Below the pieces are notes generated by a model, which worked only from the letters and a program-made list of their open reading frames with translations, was not told the origin of the DNA and searched no databases. A DNA stretch of 30,431 nucleotides from a virus, in the IMG/VR virus record IMGVR_UViG_3300012005_000036, positions 1-30,431 of that record. One strand, 5' to 3'. Of the stretch, positions 1 to 7,234 are shown piece after piece (position 1 is the stretch's first letter; each line of letters starts with the position of its first letter). Made by a program: the position numbers and the translations under genes.

Positions 1-49
1 TGGGGACGAAGCGGACGCCGGTGGTGCCGCGGCGGAAGAACATGCCCAT
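1..49 (-). CDS. probable tail tube protein, N-terminus only
   Basis: ATG at 49 (or 43), 1 nt after the upstream stop. The 16 visible residues are MGMFFRRGTTGVRFVP; the RRGTT-x-x-x-x-VP pattern matches the beginning of many actinophage major tail proteins. Too short for certainty; gene order (after tail terminator-like gene) agrees. Confidence 0.5.
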   Translation of the reverse strand, partial: MGMFFRRGTTGVRFVP

Positions 50-50
50 G

Positions 51-254
51 TCAGGCTCCGATCTTGGGATCGGTCACGGGTGCCTTGGGCGGGCTTGGGA
101 ACTTCGGTGCCTCGACGGCAGGCTCGACGACTGCGGGCTTGTCCTCGACGAGGACCCAGCCCTTGCCGGACCAGACCTGCTCGAAGGCTTCGATGGTGGT
201 GACGGCACGCTCTTCGCCGTCCAGCTCTGGGTGCGTCATGACGACGGTGCTCAT
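51..254 (-). CDS. hypothetical Pro-rich C-terminus protein, 67 aa
   Basis: The ATG at 254 has a GGGAG Shine-Dalgarno; an in-frame GTG at 359 would add an unlikely N-terminus. STVVMTHPELDGEERAVTTI then EAFEQVWSGKGWVLVEDKPA: the FxxxWxxKGW motif is common in small phage tail/neck-region proteins. The C-terminus is Pro/Ala/Lys-rich. The probable tail tube gene starts 1 nt after the stop. Confidence 0.75.
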   Translation of the reverse strand: MSTVVMTHPELDGEERAVTTIEAFEQVWSGKGWVLVEDKPAVVEPAVEAPKFPSPPKAPVTDPKIGA

Positions 255-351
255 GCGGTGTACTCCCGTGGGTGGGCCAGTCTCAGCCACGGCCCCGATG
301 GGTGCGCCGTCGTCCGCGTGGTTCTGGTGGGAGGGCGCGGTCCGCTCCCAA

Positions 352-402
352 TGCCTCACGCTAGAGGCCGGTCGTGGCGCGTGGGGTGTGACACGCCACG
401 AC
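352..402 (-). repeat. 51-bp intercistronic element A
   Basis: Perfect 9-bp arms GTCGTGGCG and CGCCACGAC around a 14-nt loop, then CGGCCTCTAGCGTGAGGC, which can form a second small stem (GCCTC/GAGGC). 11 nt after the upstream stop. Same sequence family as element B at 8017-8067 over the whole 51 bp. Confidence 0.65.
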
Positions 403-413
403 TACCGGACGGG

Positions 414-767
414 TCAGGCGTCCGCTGCTTCGTAGGTCGCCTCGAAGATGTCCGGCTTGCAGGGGTAAAACTCGCCTTGCACTCCCCGGATGACGTAGTC
501 GAAGAGGTTGACCCAATGGCCGCCCTCCAGCGTGGCGATGATCATGCGGCCGTCCCGCGGATCAATAGTCACACCGGACTCGGGCCACGGCTTACGGCCC
601 TCGATCACGTCGAGTGGCTCGAACGACCCGAGCGTGTTCTTCTCAATCCACTGGTAGATCGCGTGGGTTGCGCTGGTTACAGATGCGCCGGTCGGGTGGG
701 GTCCGGCGCCGCCCCCGCAGAACTGCCGAGCCTCGATGACGACGGGCTTCTTGCGGAACATGGGCAT
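414..767 (-). CDS. phage protein of the MFRKKPVVIEA type, 117 aa
   Basis: TGATG overlap with the preceding gene. The N-terminus MPMFRKKPVVIEARQF and the end VNLFDYVIRGVQGEFYPCKP DIFEATYE are the hallmark of a widespread but uncharacterised phage protein family found in siphophages of many hosts. Central IDPRDGRMIIATLEG also fits. No enzymatic motif is evident. Confidence 0.85.
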   Translation of the reverse strand: MPMFRKKPVVIEARQFCGGGAGPHPTGASVTSATHAIYQWIEKNTLGSFEPLDVIEGRKPWPESGVTIDPRDGRMIIATLEGGHWVNLFDYVIRGVQGEFYPCKPDIFEATYEAADA

Positions 768-985
768 CAGGCGCGCTCAGGGGTGAAGGTCAGAGTGAAC
801 GGCTGCCCGACTTCGAAGTGCTCAGCGACGGAGTCGAGTACGACCATTGTGAGGTTCAGAATGGGGGTCCACTTGGCCCATTCCTTGTTGCGGTCATCCG
901 AGTAGTCGGCACCGAAGTTGAGATTGGTCTGTCCATCGGTGTTCTGGGTCTTGCTGGTGACCTTGATCTTGGCGGTGATGCTCAT
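767..985 (-). CDS. conserved-looking tail-region protein, 72 aa
   Basis: ATG with AAGGAG 9 nt upstream. Starts SITAKIKVTSKTQNTDGQTN and contains NKEWAKWTPILNLTMVVLD and FEVGQPFTLTFTP. The NKEWAK-x-TP ... VG-x-x-x-x-L-x-FTP pattern is one I recognise from small proteins encoded near tail genes of many tailed phages. Function unknown. Confidence 0.75.
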   Translation of the reverse strand: MSITAKIKVTSKTQNTDGQTNLNFGADYSDDRNKEWAKWTPILNLTMVVLDSVAEHFEVGQPFTLTFTPERA

Positions 986-1000
986 GGTGGGTTGCTCCTT

Positions 1001-1447
1001 CTATGGGCGTTGGTAGGTGATCTCGAACGTCTCGAACTGCTGCCACAGGCCACCGACGAGATCAGGGAACCCGTCGTAGTTGGCCTCACGGGTCATGACC
1101 TTCGCCGCGGTCAGGGTCATGGGGGTGACGTACCCGGTGCGGGTGCGGGCGGCGACCCGGGCGCGGATCAGGTCGAACAAGGTGCGGGTCTCAGTCTCGG
1201 TGGCGCACACGGCGCGGATGCCCAGCTGCAGGTGCAGGATGTCGTGGAACCCCGACTGTTCCGCGGCCGCGACAGGGGTGGACCCGGGCAGCATCGAGAT
1301 GATGACGAACGGCACGAGCGTCTCCGGAGGCGGGACCTCCTGGTGCATGGTCAACGGTTTGCCGCCCATCGAAGCCGGCAGGACCGCGCCCAGCCACGTC
1401 TTGAGCGCGGCGACAACAGGGCTGGGTTGCCAGATCGGGTCAACCAT
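1001..1447 (-). CDS. tail terminator / tail completion-like protein
   Basis: 148 residues from the ATG at 1447 (8-nt overlap); a start at 1456 is possible. WQPSPVVAALKTWLGAVLPA at the start, then VPFVIISMLPGSTP, HLQLGIRAVCATETETRTLF and DLIRARVAA: a strand-helix layout typical of lambda gpU-like tail terminators, which sit between neck and tail tube. The next genes are tail-type. Call by position and layout. Confidence 0.6.
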   Translation of the reverse strand: MVDPIWQPSPVVAALKTWLGAVLPASMGGKPLTMHQEVPPPETLVPFVIISMLPGSTPVAAAEQSGFHDILHLQLGIRAVCATETETRTLFDLIRARVAARTRTGYVTPMTLTAAKVMTREANYDGFPDLVGGLWQQFETFEITYQRP

Positions 1448-1928
1448 CAGTGGCACTTCCTCTCACACGGCCAAGGACGCCCTCAACGGCGGTGACGGCC
1501 GCGGCCTGGAACAACGGTTCGATGGTGTCCCCAGCGGGCTTCCAATGCGGGTACGCCGACTGCTTGTAGACGCGACCAATGGAGTCGACCCCGACAAATC
1601 CGTACTCGAGGCGGTTGCCCTGCAACGAGTTGGTGTAGACGTCGCCCTCCACTGAGCGTTCCCCGTCCAACGTGCCTGAGCTGAACGACAGGCTGATGGA
1701 GCGGCGGTAGTCACCGGTGGCGACGTTCGGGCCCGGACCGGTGCCCTCAATGTGCGGGCGGCCGGGCTTGTGGAACCCGGTGGACACGTTGACCCGGACC
1801 TCGTTCTGCAAGCGCATGCCGTACTCGCGGATCGTGTCCTCCATGGCCTGCCCGACCTGGTGGCCGACGTCTTCGAGGTCGATCAGGGTCCCGGTGAAGG
1901 ACACCTCAACGGCCAGTTCGTTGCTCAT
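1440..1928 (-). CDS. HK97 gp10-like head-tail protein
   Basis: 162 residues; ATG at 1928 with a GGGAGG upstream at 9 nt. MEDTIREYGMRLQNEVRVNV matches the N-terminal helix of gp10-like proteins, followed by GDYRRSISLSFSSG and RLEYGFVGVDSIGRVYKQSA with HPHWKP-like end. These proteins form the tail-proximal neck. Starts overlapping the previous small ORF and ends with an 8-nt overlap with the next gene. Confidence 0.65.
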   Translation of the reverse strand: MSNELAVEVSFTGTLIDLEDVGHQVGQAMEDTIREYGMRLQNEVRVNVSTGFHKPGRPHIEGTGPGPNVATGDYRRSISLSFSSGTLDGERSVEGDVYTNSLQGNRLEYGFVGVDSIGRVYKQSAYPHWKPAGDTIEPLFQAAAVTAVEGVLGRVRGSATDG

Positions 1929-2061
1929 CGGCTTCCCTCCCGTCCAGGGAGTGGTGCACGAGCAGGAAGTTGCCGTTGATCTCTTCGACGCGGGGCCCGC
2001 ACACGCAGGCGTCATCAGGGTGCTCGATCAGGTCGCCAAGAGGTCGCACGTGCAGTTCCAT
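1906..2061 (-). CDS. small protein with CxCGP and HHSLDGRE motifs, 51 aa
   Basis: TGATG overlap with the metallopeptidase stop; the stop lies 23 nt inside the next gene. The sequence contains HPDDACVCGPRVEEINGNF then LLVHHSLDGRE, a pattern I recognise from small proteins in actinophage structural regions (Cys-x-Cys-Gly-Pro and His-His-Ser-Leu-Asp-Gly-Arg). Without it a 132-nt gap would remain. Function unknown. Confidence 0.72.
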   Translation of the reverse strand: MELHVRPLGDLIEHPDDACVCGPRVEEINGNFLLVHHSLDGREADEQRTGR

Positions 2062-2447
2062 CAGTCAGCCAGCAGGTACGCGGTCAGTGCGGGGTTGTCG
2101 CGCAACACGAGGACGATGGGCGATTCAAACATTGAGACGACGGCTTCCTCGCGGTCGTCCTTCTTCTTGCCCAAGTCGCGCCAGTCGGGGCTGCCCATGA
2201 CGGCCGTGCACAGGGCGTGCATGACCTCGTGCCAGAGCGTCACGCGTTGAACGTCGGGCGTGGCTTCGGGGTTGACGTAGATCGTGGCTTCGAGATTCAG
2301 GGTGTGGCCGTAGTCGCCTTTGGTCTGGACCTTGTGTTCGACTCGCACCCAGTCGTCAGGGTCGATGGTCACCCGGTAGGTGACTGGGCCGACGCGGACC
2401 GTGGCTGGCATATTTTCTGGCATATTTTCATGCCGTTTCTTCGCCAT
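2061..2447 (-). CDS. HExxH metallopeptidase-like protein
   Basis: 128 residues. LWHEVMHALC at 71-80 contains the zinc motif HExxH (His73, Glu74, His77), and EEAVVSMFESP gives a downstream Glu as possible third ligand, as in ImmA/IrrE-type peptidases. No HTH domain is attached. Starts at 2447 (AAGGGCAGG upstream, 20-nt overlap), 2423 or 2411 are possible; the two later ATGs are created by a 12-bp tandem repeat. Its presence amid head-tail genes is unusual for a protease of this kind; substrate unknown. Confidence 0.72.
   Translation of the reverse strand: MAKKRHENMPENMPATVRVGPVTYRVTIDPDDWVRVEHKVQTKGDYGHTLNLEATIYVNPEATPDVQRVTLWHEVMHALCTAVMGSPDWRDLGKKKDDREEAVVSMFESPIVLVLRDNPALTAYLLAD
2406..2429. 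repeat. perfect 12-bp tandem duplication in an A/T-rich island
   Basis: TGGCATATTTTC occurs twice in tandem. On the minus strand it encodes ENMP twice and makes two in-frame ATGs, so it may have arisen by slippage at the start of the metallopeptidase gene. The local A+T content is far above the surroundings. Confidence 0.75.
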
Positions 2448-2751
2448 CAGACCTGCCCTTCACCACGCCGCGGAGCCGGGCGCTGAACTCGCGCTCCAGG
2501 CTGTTGATGATCCGGGCCGCCTCGACCAGCCGCTGCTCGGCGGGCAGGTCGTTCCACTGCCGGATGAACTGCGCCGGCGTCGGCCAGCAGTCAGGAGCCT
2601 GGACGTCGTCGGGTGCGCACTCACCAACCCGAAGGCGGGCAACCTCAGCCACAGCCCTGTCGCGCATATCCTCTAGCGCCAAACACGTGGTAATCGCCTG
2701 CTTGCGACTCATCTGGTCGAAGCGCACGGCCGGGTAGGTGGTGACGCTCAT
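2428..2751 (-). CDS. hypothetical protein, 107 aa
   Basis: ATGA overlap upstream. All-helical: RKQAITTCLALEDMRDRAVA, then PTPAQFIRQWNDLPAEQRL and ARIINSLEREFSARLR. The pattern of a helix ending in LP-x-EQRLVEAARI resembles small actinophage proteins of unknown function. The final 20 nt overlap the metallopeptidase gene if the latter starts at 2447. Confidence 0.7.
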   Translation of the reverse strand: MSVTTYPAVRFDQMSRKQAITTCLALEDMRDRAVAEVARLRVGECAPDDVQAPDCWPTPAQFIRQWNDLPAEQRLVEAARIINSLEREFSARLRGVVKGRSDGEETA

Positions 2752-3179
2752 ACCTGCCCGGTTTCGGGGTAGGCCACGACGGTCAGGTCACGGATCGCGC
2801 CCGCGCTGCTGTCGGGGATGGCTTTGACGATGAACTGGCGGGCCACAGCAAGCCGGGGGTCGCGGCAGGTCAGCACAGTCCACACGTCGCCGATCAGGAC
2901 GTTGGTGACCGCGACAGGGAGCAGGAGACGCCAGTTGGTGTCGGAGCGCACCGTGCCCGGGTAGGGCTGCCCGTTCGACCCACCGGCTTGGGGGACGAGC
3001 AAGGCCACCTCGTCCGCGTAAGTCACCTCGGCGAGCACAATGACCTCTTCGAGGGTGTCAGGGTCCACAGTGACCAGGTCCTTGCCCCTTTGGCCCTTGA
3101 CCGTGGTCCCGGACGTGGTCATGGCCTGCTCGGCCAGGGACTGGGCCCGGGCGAAGACCGACGTCAGGTCGAGGTTCAT
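2748..3179 (-). CDS. DUF6093-like head-tail joining protein
   Basis: 143 residues from an ATGA-overlap start. The N-terminus (ARAQSLAEQAMTTSGTTVKG) is followed by VDPDTLEEV, and the C-terminal LLLPVAVTNVLIGDVWTVL with RDPRLAVARQFIVKAI is the pattern of actinophage DUF6093 proteins, which occur in the head-tail joining region. Likely a head-closure component; inference from position and pattern. Confidence 0.6.
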   Translation of the reverse strand: MNLDLTSVFARAQSLAEQAMTTSGTTVKGQRGKDLVTVDPDTLEEVIVLAEVTYADEVALLVPQAGGSNGQPYPGTVRSDTNWRLLLPVAVTNVLIGDVWTVLTCRDPRLAVARQFIVKAIPDSSAGAIRDLTVVAYPETGQV

Positions 3180-3430
3180 CGTCGTGCCTTTCGCTTCCGG
3201 GCGTACCAGGCGATGGGTCGCACCGTGTCGCCAGGTTCGGGGTGATCCTCGGGCACAACGACGCACCGGAGCATCTGGCGGATCCCAGCGTTCGGGCCGC
3301 GCAGGACGGTGCGCACGGCCGTGATGAGGTACGTGCGGCCAGTGGACACGCTCCGCAGGTACTCCCCTTGGAGGACTCGGGCGGACGAGTCGTAGAACAG
3401 ACCTACCTCAGCTCCGAGCGGGGCACTCAC
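3176..3430 (-). CDS. hypothetical protein, 84 aa
   Basis: GTG start in a GTGA overlap. Starts SAPLGAEVGLFYDSSARVLQ; middle YLRSVSTGRTYLITAVRTVL is a beta-meander; basic C-terminus (WYARKRKARR). A small beta-barrel neck protein would fit this place in the gene order, but no family is recognised. Confidence 0.68.
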   Translation of the reverse strand: MSAPLGAEVGLFYDSSARVLQGEYLRSVSTGRTYLITAVRTVLRGPNAGIRQMLRCVVVPEDHPEPGDTVRPIAWYARKRKARR

Positions 3431-3831
3431 TCCGGGGCCTGCCCGGTCTCGATGGCCTGGGCCATCTCAATGAGGACCTCGAGCGCGGCATAGATCGGGT
3501 TGCGGTTAAACCCGCGCTTCAAGGCAGCCTGGGTCAGAGTGTCAGGGTTGACCGACTGGAGGAACTCCACGGCGTGCGCACCCTGAACGATGGTGACCTC
3601 AGCGGGCCCGTCATAGGTCACGCCGCCCATCAACTCGACGTAGACCTTGGTCGAGCGTCGCCGATCGCCAGCCTGGATCGTGACACCACCGTAGGCAACG
3701 CGGTTGCTCAGGTCGTGGCCATCGACAGTGATGGTGCCTGCGCCGAGTTGGTCGATCTCGACATGGACGGGGTGCAGCACTGGAGCGGGGTCGTTGTGCT
3801 CGGTCTCGATGAGCGTTTCGTTTGTGGGCAT
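3427..3831 (-). CDS. hypothetical connector-region protein, 134 aa
   Basis: The ATG at 3831 is preferred because ATGs at 3840 and 3843 almost touch dyad F; none has a good Shine-Dalgarno. The middle is beta-rich (GTITVDGHDLSNRVAYGGVT, KVYVELMGGVTYDGPAEVTI) and the end helical (YAALEVLIEMAQAIETGQAP). GTGA overlap with the next gene. Position suggests a neck or head-completion protein; not recognised. Confidence 0.68.
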   Translation of the reverse strand: MPTNETLIETEHNDPAPVLHPVHVEIDQLGAGTITVDGHDLSNRVAYGGVTIQAGDRRRSTKVYVELMGGVTYDGPAEVTIVQGAHAVEFLQSVNPDTLTQAALKRGFNRNPIYAALEVLIEMAQAIETGQAPE

Positions 3832-3849
3832 GCCTGCCATCATGCCAGT

Positions 3850-3875
3850 GTGGTCCGTGGTTTGCGACACTCCAC
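3850..3875 (-). repeat. intercistronic dyad element F (degenerate)
   Basis: 26 bp beginning 2 nt after the stop of the minor capsid gene. Minus-strand sequence GTGGAGTGTCGCA then AACCACGGACCAC aligns with the family core GTGGCGTGTCACA / CCCCACGCGCCAC, with the arms only partly complementary. Ends 18 nt before the chosen start of the next gene. Confidence 0.5.
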
Positions 3876-3877
3876 GC

Positions 3878-4861
3878 CTAAGCGGAACGCCTTGCTTGCA
3901 GGGCTGCGAGGCGCTTTGCTGCTGGCCCACGAGCCACCGACGCGACCGGCGCCAACGTCCCATTACCCCGACGGTCGACAACCTTGCGGAACCCCACGTC
4001 GGAGCCGTTGGCCGCGTCGACCAGCTGCTGCGCGGTGAACTGCGGGCCCATCGGCTTCGCCCCGATCAACGACTTGACGTCCGGGCGGGGGATCGTCACG
4101 CGTCGACAGTTGGGATGTGAGATGGGGACCGAGCGCGCCTCAGCGATGGGCAGGATCAGACCGTTGGCCTGGGTCGTGTCGTCGTGAGAAAGCCACCCAC
4201 AGTTGGGCCCGTCCATGACCTCCATGAACTTCACCTGGTGGGACTCGGCCTGGTTGAACCCGCCCACCTGGTACGCCTCGGCTGTCTTGGTGCGCACCAC
4301 CATGTCGGCGTAGGAGGCCAGGCCGTGGCGTGAGCCGTCCTTGTAGACGATCGCAGCCACCGACTGCTCCCGCAGGGCCTTGGCCAGGTCCCGGCCCGCC
4401 TGGGTGGCTGGGGTGCCCGTGTAGAGCCGGTCCGAGACGTGGTCCCGGGCCAGGGTGCGGATCAGGTCCTTGGTGGTTTGCCGCATGTGGGTGGTCGCGT
4501 GCAGCAGGTCCGCGTGGGTGTCGGTCGCAAGGTGGGTGATGGCGTCCAGGTCGACCCCGGTCGACGCGACAGCACCACCGACGGTCAGCGCGGTGGCGTG
4601 GGCGCCCAACAGGTACGCGTCGCGGACCCCGGACAGGACGTGCCGGGCGGCGATCTCATCGGCAGCGTCCGCCAAGGCTGCGATGTGGTTCTGGAGCTCC
4701 AGGAGGCGACGCCTACGGGCCGCAGCACCCATGGTCGGCCAGTCGGCCTCCAGCTGCTCGACCTGGGCGGAGATGCGGGCCCACACGGCTTCCAGGTCCC
4801 GACGCAGAATGATGGTCAGGGCTTCGATCGCGTCGGCGATCGCCGACGGGTTGTCAGCCAC
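3878..4861 (-). CDS. minor capsid protein of the MuF / Phage_min_cap2 type
   Basis: 327 residues from a GTG with an 8-nt overlap. The first 160 residues are helical; the conserved core is in the second half: VVRTKTAEAYQVGGFNQAE, then MDGPNCGWLSHDDTTQANG, then SVPISHPNCRRVTIPRP, with the paired NCG ... HPNCRR Cys/His residues of this family. Such proteins are incorporated in a few copies near the portal and are needed for capsid assembly or DNA ejection. It lies downstream of the capsid gene rather than next to the portal. Confidence 0.8.
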   Translation of the reverse strand: MADNPSAIADAIEALTIILRRDLEAVWARISAQVEQLEADWPTMGAAARRRRLLELQNHIAALADAADEIAARHVLSGVRDAYLLGAHATALTVGGAVASTGVDLDAITHLATDTHADLLHATTHMRQTTKDLIRTLARDHVSDRLYTGTPATQAGRDLAKALREQSVAAIVYKDGSRHGLASYADMVVRTKTAEAYQVGGFNQAESHQVKFMEVMDGPNCGWLSHDDTTQANGLILPIAEARSVPISHPNCRRVTIPRPDVKSLIGAKPMGPQFTAQQLVDAANGSDVGFRKVVDRRGNGTLAPVASVARGPAAKRLAALQARRSA

Positions 4862-5189
4862 GGGCGGTGACCCGACGCAGGTGCGTCGAGAACGCCGAGC
4901 CCCCGGTCACCTCAGCGGTCTCAGCCTGCTCGAGGCGGAGGATCTGCGCGTCGAGCGCGACCAGGTCCGTCTTGGAGCTCGACACGGACAGGACCCCGGT
5001 CAGGGTGAACGATGATGCTTCGGACCCGCCGGCACCAGATGCACGCCGGCGCTTCAGCACCCGGAGTGCGACCAGGCGCCACCTGTCGGCCAACGCGGCC
5101 GCGTACAGGCCCAGGGTGACATCCGTGGGTGGGGTGGAGTCGCCGATCTCGTCACGGATCAGGTCAAGGTCGGTCGAGGTCAGCGCCAT
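4854..5189 (-). CDS. head-tail connector-like protein
   Basis: 111 residues; the ATG at 5189 has GGAGG 9 nt upstream, and the longer open frame to 5249 is rejected. The N-terminal DLDLIRDEIGDSTPPTDVTL, then a helix YAAALADRWRLVALRVLKRR, is the layout of gp6/gp15-type adaptor proteins that attach beneath the portal. A serine-rich stretch and a second helix (LVALDAQILRLEQAE) follow. Ends with an 8-nt overlap with the next gene. Confidence 0.6.
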   Translation of the reverse strand: MALTSTDLDLIRDEIGDSTPPTDVTLGLYAAALADRWRLVALRVLKRRRASGAGGSEASSFTLTGVLSVSSSKTDLVALDAQILRLEQAETAEVTGGSAFSTHLRRVTARG

Positions 5190-5234
5190 TATTCGTATCC
5201 TCCGGTGCGAGCGGAACTTGCTGATATGTGGTGA

Positions 5235-5276
5235 CGGCCCCGCGCCCACGACTCGTGGTCAGTGGGTGCGGGGCCG
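5235..5276 (-). terminator. 15-bp stem hairpin after the capsid operon
   Basis: Arms at 5235-5249 and 5262-5276 pair over 15 positions (CGGCCCCGC and GCGGGGCCG outermost) with one mismatch in the minus-strand RNA, around a 12-nt loop. It starts 20 nt after a stop codon and lies well before the next Shine-Dalgarno. There is no U-tract. Best explained as a terminator or 3'-end stabilising hairpin for the abundant capsid mRNA. Confidence 0.6.
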
Positions 5277-5296
5277 CGTCAAACAGCGAGCAGTGG

Positions 5297-5656
5297 TCAG
5301 GCTTTCGCCGGACCGCGCGTCCGCTTGGGGCGTGGACCGCGCACCCGCTTCGGGCGTGCCGGCTTGGGCGCTGGAGCACCCGCACCGTCGTCCGCTGGCT
5401 CCGGCCCAACCACGGGCTCGGGGCCCTCTGAGGGGTCGGGGTCGCCGGATTCGTCGGCGGCACCGCCCTCAGTGGTGAAGTCGTCTTCCCAGACGAGAAG
5501 CTCCTCAGCCTCGTCGGGCTCGGTGTCGGCGAGCAGGTGCGCACCCACCTCGAAACCCTCCGGAACCTCGTCGCCAGCGAAGAGGACGACCGGACCGTCC
5601 GGCCCACCCACGTGCAGGTAGACCGAACCGTCCAGGTCCTCGCGGATCCGAGCCAT
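5297..5656 (-). CDS. hypothetical protein with Pro/Arg-rich tail
   Basis: 119 residues; ATG 2 nt after the capsid stop. The first 50 residues form a compact beta-rich part (GSVYLHVGGPDGPVVLFAGD, EVPEGFEVGAHLLAD). The rest is acidic (DESGDPDPSEGPEP) and then strongly basic and repetitive (KPARPKRVRGPRPKRTRGPA), encoded by near-repeats. The gene order suggests a head or connector accessory protein. Followed after 20 nt by a long hairpin. Confidence 0.65.
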   Translation of the reverse strand: MARIREDLDGSVYLHVGGPDGPVVLFAGDEVPEGFEVGAHLLADTEPDEAEELLVWEDDFTTEGGAADESGDPDPSEGPEPVVGPEPADDGAGAPAPKPARPKRVRGPRPKRTRGPAKA

Positions 5657-5658
5657 GA

Positions 5659-6687
5659 TCAGGCGACCGTCGCCGAGAAGAGGCCGTTGATGTCGGCTGC
5701 GACCGGCATGAACGTCGCGTTGGTCTTCGTCCAGCCCGTGACCGGGTCCGGGCTCTTCCACGCACTGGCGACAAGGCCCGGTGCGTCGTGGAGCACGAAG
5801 TCCACAGCCGCCGTGGTGGCGAAGTCCAGGGCCTCAGCGGTCAGGCCCCACTGGGACTCGCCGACACCGTCGGTGACCAGGATGAACCGGTTCACCGGGA
5901 TGACGCGGGCGTTGGCGCCGTTGACGTACAGCTGGTGGTCGTACTCGTGGATCAGCGGCAGGCCGTTGTCGGAGCGGACCTGGGCCAGCTGGGACCGGTT
6001 CAGGTTCGGCTGCGCGCCAGCGTTGCCGCCCCAGTACGCGGCGCGGTACTCCGCGTTGCGCAGCAGGTAGCCGACGACCGTCGAGGACGTGATCGCCGCG
6101 ACCGGTGCCTTGCCCGAGTCGTTCTTGACTACCAGCACCCACGCCTGCTCATCGCTGAGCGGCGTCGAGGTCGCGACAACACTCCACAGGACCGCGGCGG
6201 TCACCACGTGCGTCCCAGGCAGACCGAAGTCAGCCTCGATGGTCAGACCGTTCTCGGCGACCAGGGAGAACTTGCCGTCGGTGAGGAAGTCACCACGGGC
6301 CAGCTCGGCACGGTTCCGGACGGCGCGGACACTGTTCTCCACGTCGTCGTAGACGGTGGCGACCATGTCGTCCAGGGCGGTGCCACCGTTGCGGGCGGCC
6401 TCAAGGGACAGGCGCTCCCACTCGGTGAGCATCAGTTTCTGGCCCACAGGGGGCAGGAGCACCTCGGTGACGGCGATGCTGAGCGGACGGGACCCGATCG
6501 GGGTCTCAGCGTTGTACGCCCGGTACTGGGCGACGACGTTGGTCCGGGTCTTGCGTGCGACCCTGGACTTGATGCCGTTGATGATCCGGTCGGGAAGGAA
6601 CCGGTTGAGGCTGTCAGGGAACTCGTCGGGGACCGTCCGTGCGAACACGGTGAGGTTGGCCGGCGAGACAATGTCCCAAAGCTGCAT
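5659..6687 (-). CDS. major capsid protein (lambda gpE-like)
   Basis: 342 residues, the usual length for lambda-E-type capsid proteins. AAGGAG lies 8 nt before the ATG. The N-terminus SLNRFLPDRIINGIKSRVAR and the later AEYRAAYWGG and GLPLIHEYDHQLYVNGANAR, then VIPVNRFILV, follow the family order: N-arm, spine helix (EWERLSLEAARNGG), and the C-terminal domain with a conserved Asp-rich beta segment. Forms the icosahedral shell; partner of the decoration protein upstream. Its stop is 2 nt from the next start. Confidence 0.82.
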   Translation of the reverse strand: MQLWDIVSPANLTVFARTVPDEFPDSLNRFLPDRIINGIKSRVARKTRTNVVAQYRAYNAETPIGSRPLSIAVTEVLLPPVGQKLMLTEWERLSLEAARNGGTALDDMVATVYDDVENSVRAVRNRAELARGDFLTDGKFSLVAENGLTIEADFGLPGTHVVTAAVLWSVVATSTPLSDEQAWVLVVKNDSGKAPVAAITSSTVVGYLLRNAEYRAAYWGGNAGAQPNLNRSQLAQVRSDNGLPLIHEYDHQLYVNGANARVIPVNRFILVTDGVGESQWGLTAEALDFATTAAVDFVLHDAPGLVASAWKSPDPVTGWTKTNATFMPVAADINGLFSATVA

Positions 6688-6711
6688 GGCTGTTTCTCCT
6701 TATCTGCCGGG

Positions 6712-7095
6712 TCAGACGAACCGGATGGTGGGGTTGTCGACCTTGGCCGAGGCGTCGACCGCGAAGGGCAGACGAGACTCGTCAACCTTGCCGTGGGTCA
6801 GGATGGCTGCGCCGACGGACTTGGTCGCGCTGATGGCGACGTTGCCGACAGTGAAGCCGACGAAGACGGTGCGCCCGTCAACTGCGGCGTTGTCGAACAG
6901 GCCGTACTTGCCGGTCGCGGTGACCTTGGCCACGGCGGTGCCGGACGGCAGGACACCGGTCGGGAAGTGCGTGGCGGGAACGAAGCCGACCGCGCCGTCA
7001 AGGGTGACGGTCTCGGTGGCGTCCGTACCGTGGGCCGATGCGATCCAGGAGTTGTCCTCCGGGGTGTAGCTGGTGGTGACGGGGCTGATGTCCAC
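6712..7095 (-). CDS. head decoration protein (lambda gpD-like)
   Basis: 127 residues with a GTG start preceded by GAGGAG (6 nt). The protein is small and beta-rich (TETVTLDGAVGFVPATHFPT, LPSGTAVAKVTATGKY) with VFVGFTVGNVAI and AAILTHGKVDESRLPF near the end; the GxAxIL..G..DE-type ending matches lambda D-like decoration proteins. These trimers sit on the expanded capsid. The next gene is a gpE-like capsid protein, as in lambda, which supports the call. Confidence 0.68.
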   Translation of the reverse strand: MDISPVTTSYTPEDNSWIASAHGTDATETVTLDGAVGFVPATHFPTGVLPSGTAVAKVTATGKYGLFDNAAVDGRTVFVGFTVGNVAISATKSVGAAILTHGKVDESRLPFAVDASAKVDNPTIRFV

Positions 7096-7106
7096 GTCTT
7101 GCTCCT

Positions 7107-7141
7107 CACGTGCGAAAGGGAACTGGTTGTGCTCGCACGTG
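7107..7141 (-). promoter_or_regulatory. 9-bp inverted repeat upstream of the decoration gene
   Basis: CACGTGCGA and TCGCACGTG form a perfect 9-bp inverted repeat separated by 17 nt, immediately before the GAGGAG Shine-Dalgarno of the decoration protein gene. As RNA the stem would place the ribosome site just outside the hairpin, which could raise or tune expression of an abundant protein; as DNA it could be an operator. Confidence 0.5.
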
Positions 7142-7163
7142 CGGGCTCAGGTGCCGCCGTCGT

Positions 7164-7211
7164 CCACCGTTGCGGGCGGTGGTGCCCGTTCCCCGTATTA
7201 CGGCTGCGGGG
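7164..7211 (-). terminator. possible hairpins after the scaffold gene
   Basis: Two short inverted repeats in the gap: CCACCG / CGGTGG with a 7-nt loop (7164-7182) and CCCCG / CGGGG with an 11-nt loop (7191-7211). No T-tract follows on the minus strand. In high-GC actinophages such hairpins may act as terminators or mRNA stabilisers. Weak evidence. Confidence 0.35.
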
Positions 7212-7234
7212 TGGCCGTGGTGCGTGCGTGGGGT

